Below are positions 63,270 through 64,000 of a DNA stretch of 64,000 bases, piece by piece (within the stretch, counting starts at the first letter, position 1; every line of letters begins with the position of its first letter). Under the pieces are notes generated by a model. That model was not told the DNA's origin, searched no databases, and saw only the letters and a list, made by a program, of their open reading frames with translations. This DNA is from Paenibacillus mangrovi (lineage in GTDB: Bacteria; Bacillota; Bacilli; Paenibacillales; Paenibacillaceae). The translations under genes and the position numbers were made by a program. The stretch spans positions 248,001 to 312,000 of the forward strand of contig NZ_JALIRP010000006.1 of NCBI RefSeq assembly GCF_022898935.1. The letters are read 5' to 3'.

Positions 63270-64000
63270 ATGGATATATTCGAACGCGTAGCGGCCTATC
63301 GGGCAGAAAGTGATCAACTTGCATGGAACGGCACCTTTAAAGATTACATTGAACTGCTCCGTCAGAATCCTTCAGCGGCCATTACCGCTCATGCACGCGT
63401 GTATGACATGATCAAGTCGTACGGCGTAGAGGAGGTGGGAGGCCATAAGCGCTATAAATTTTTTGAGCAGGAGATTTTTGGCCTGGACCGGTCTGTGGAG
63501 AAGCTAGTTGAGGAGTATTTCCACTCTTCAGCGCGCCGGCTCGATGTCCGCAAACGGATTCTGCTGCTGATGGGGCCAGTGAGCGGCGGTAAATCCACGC
63601 TGGTGACGCTCCTGAAGCGCGGCCTAGAAAAATATTCACGGACCGAGAAAGGAGCGCTGTATGCGATCGATGGCTGCCCAATGCATGAGGATCCGCTGCA
63701 CTTGATTCCGCTTGATCTGAGGCCCGAAGTGGAGAAAGAGCTCGGAGTACGTATTGAAGGAAACTTATGCCCGTCCTGCCAGATGCGCCTGAAGCTGGAG
63801 TACGACGGGGACATCGAAAAGGTGCCTGTAACCCGGGTGATTATTTCCGAGGATACGAGAGTGGGCATCGGGACTTTCAGTCCGTCGGATCCGAAATCGC
63901 AGGATATCGCCGACCTGACCGGAAGCATCGACTTCTCCACCATTACGGAGTTTGGCTCGGAATCCGATCCGCGCGCATACCGTTTTGACGGAGAGCTGAA
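63270..64000 (+). CDS. prkA: Serine protein kinase PrkA, 5' part
   Basis: ATG 63270 after ATAGGAGG; the frame runs off the right edge with ~243 codons visible of a family of about 630. YDMIKSYGVEEVGG, RYKFFEQEIFGLDRSVEKLVEEYFHSSARRLDVRKRILLLMGPVSGGKSTL (AAA+ Walker A) and CPSCQMRLK are diagnostic of PrkA. In Bacillus it belongs to sporulation and is usually followed by yhbH and a SpoVR-type gene, which would lie outside the window. Confidence 0.95.
   Translation, partial: MDIFERVAAYRAESDQLAWNGTFKDYIELLRQNPSAAITAHARVYDMIKSYGVEEVGGHKRYKFFEQEIFGLDRSVEKLVEEYFHSSARRLDVRKRILLLMGPVSGGKSTLVTLLKRGLEKYSRTEKGALYAIDGCPMHEDPLHLIPLDLRPEVEKELGVRIEGNLCPSCQMRLKLEYDGDIEKVPVTRVIISEDTRVGIGTFSPSDPKSQDIADLTGSIDFSTITEFGSESDPRAYRFDGEL

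Noticed and set aside
1..64000. CRISPR array
   Set aside because: The only regular repeats are the 198-bp tandem units and the paired hairpin elements; none shows short repeats with unique spacers.

Overview
The window looks like chromosomal DNA from an aerobic, endospore-forming, low-to-moderate GC Firmicute, most likely Paenibacillus or a close relative. This is inferred from gene content and order: spore-coat genes, a Spo0E-like phosphatase, ytxC next to thrS, PrkA, LiaFSR, T-box and S-box leaders, AGGAGG ribosome binding sites and frequent GTG/TTG starts. Most genes lie on the + strand and almost all are housekeeping or metabolic. I see no prophage, CRISPR array or intact insertion sequence.

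Layout. 1-2.9 kb: a YbjQ/membrane protein pair (-) and an eight-TM GGDEF-EAL protein. 2.9-4.4 kb: tRNA-Pro and tRNA-Gly, a 198-bp tandem repeat that carries copies of the tRNA-Gly 3' end, and an exosporium-like protein. 4.4-8.8 kb: xylR (-) divergent from xylAB, with an operator and a cre site. 8.8-11.4 kb: an ABC-F ATPase behind a ~600-nt leader with short ORFs, a terminator and a duplicated hairpin element. 11.4-22.4 kb: T-box-controlled pheST, a giant ZapA-like coiled-coil protein, a CuA-type lipoprotein, a Fur-box/terminator unit that may be an sRNA, and mutS2. 22.4-35 kb: small membrane and zinc-ribbon proteins, an MFS transporter, an apparently shortened FAD oxidoreductase, coat genes, an Lrp/aminotransferase pair, a Spo0E-like protein, cobalamin adenosyltransferase, pseudouridine synthase, a 5'-3' exonuclease and fructokinase. 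35-40.2 kb: corA (-) with a 250-nt structured leader, then a SAM-I riboswitch and metA-metI-metC. 40.3-46.2 kb: mqnC, ytxC, T-box-thrS, a 3D-domain protein, and a 53-aa repeat protein behind a sigma-G-like promoter. 46.3-53.4 kb: liaFSR, a second locus of the duplicated hairpin element, an HtrA protease and an OmpR/histidine-kinase pair. 53.4-64 kb: ispH, aroF, glnA (beta-type, with a GlnR box), serC, trmL, an AbrB-like regulator, an orphan LuxR-type regulator, an aminotransferase, a DUF2161 protein and the start of prkA.

How it works together. Amino-acid metabolism is controlled mainly by RNA or nitrogen signals: T-boxes for Phe and Thr, the S-box for Met, and GlnR for glnA. Envelope stress is covered by LiaFSR and by HtrA with its neighbouring two-component system. 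Sporulation genes are scattered between the housekeeping blocks.

The least explained signals are non-coding: the bipartite hairpin element present at two loci, the corA leader with competing long-range pairings, the Fur-box/terminator unit, and the tRNA-tail tandem repeat. I had no search or folding tool, so assignments rest on motifs and remembered family features.
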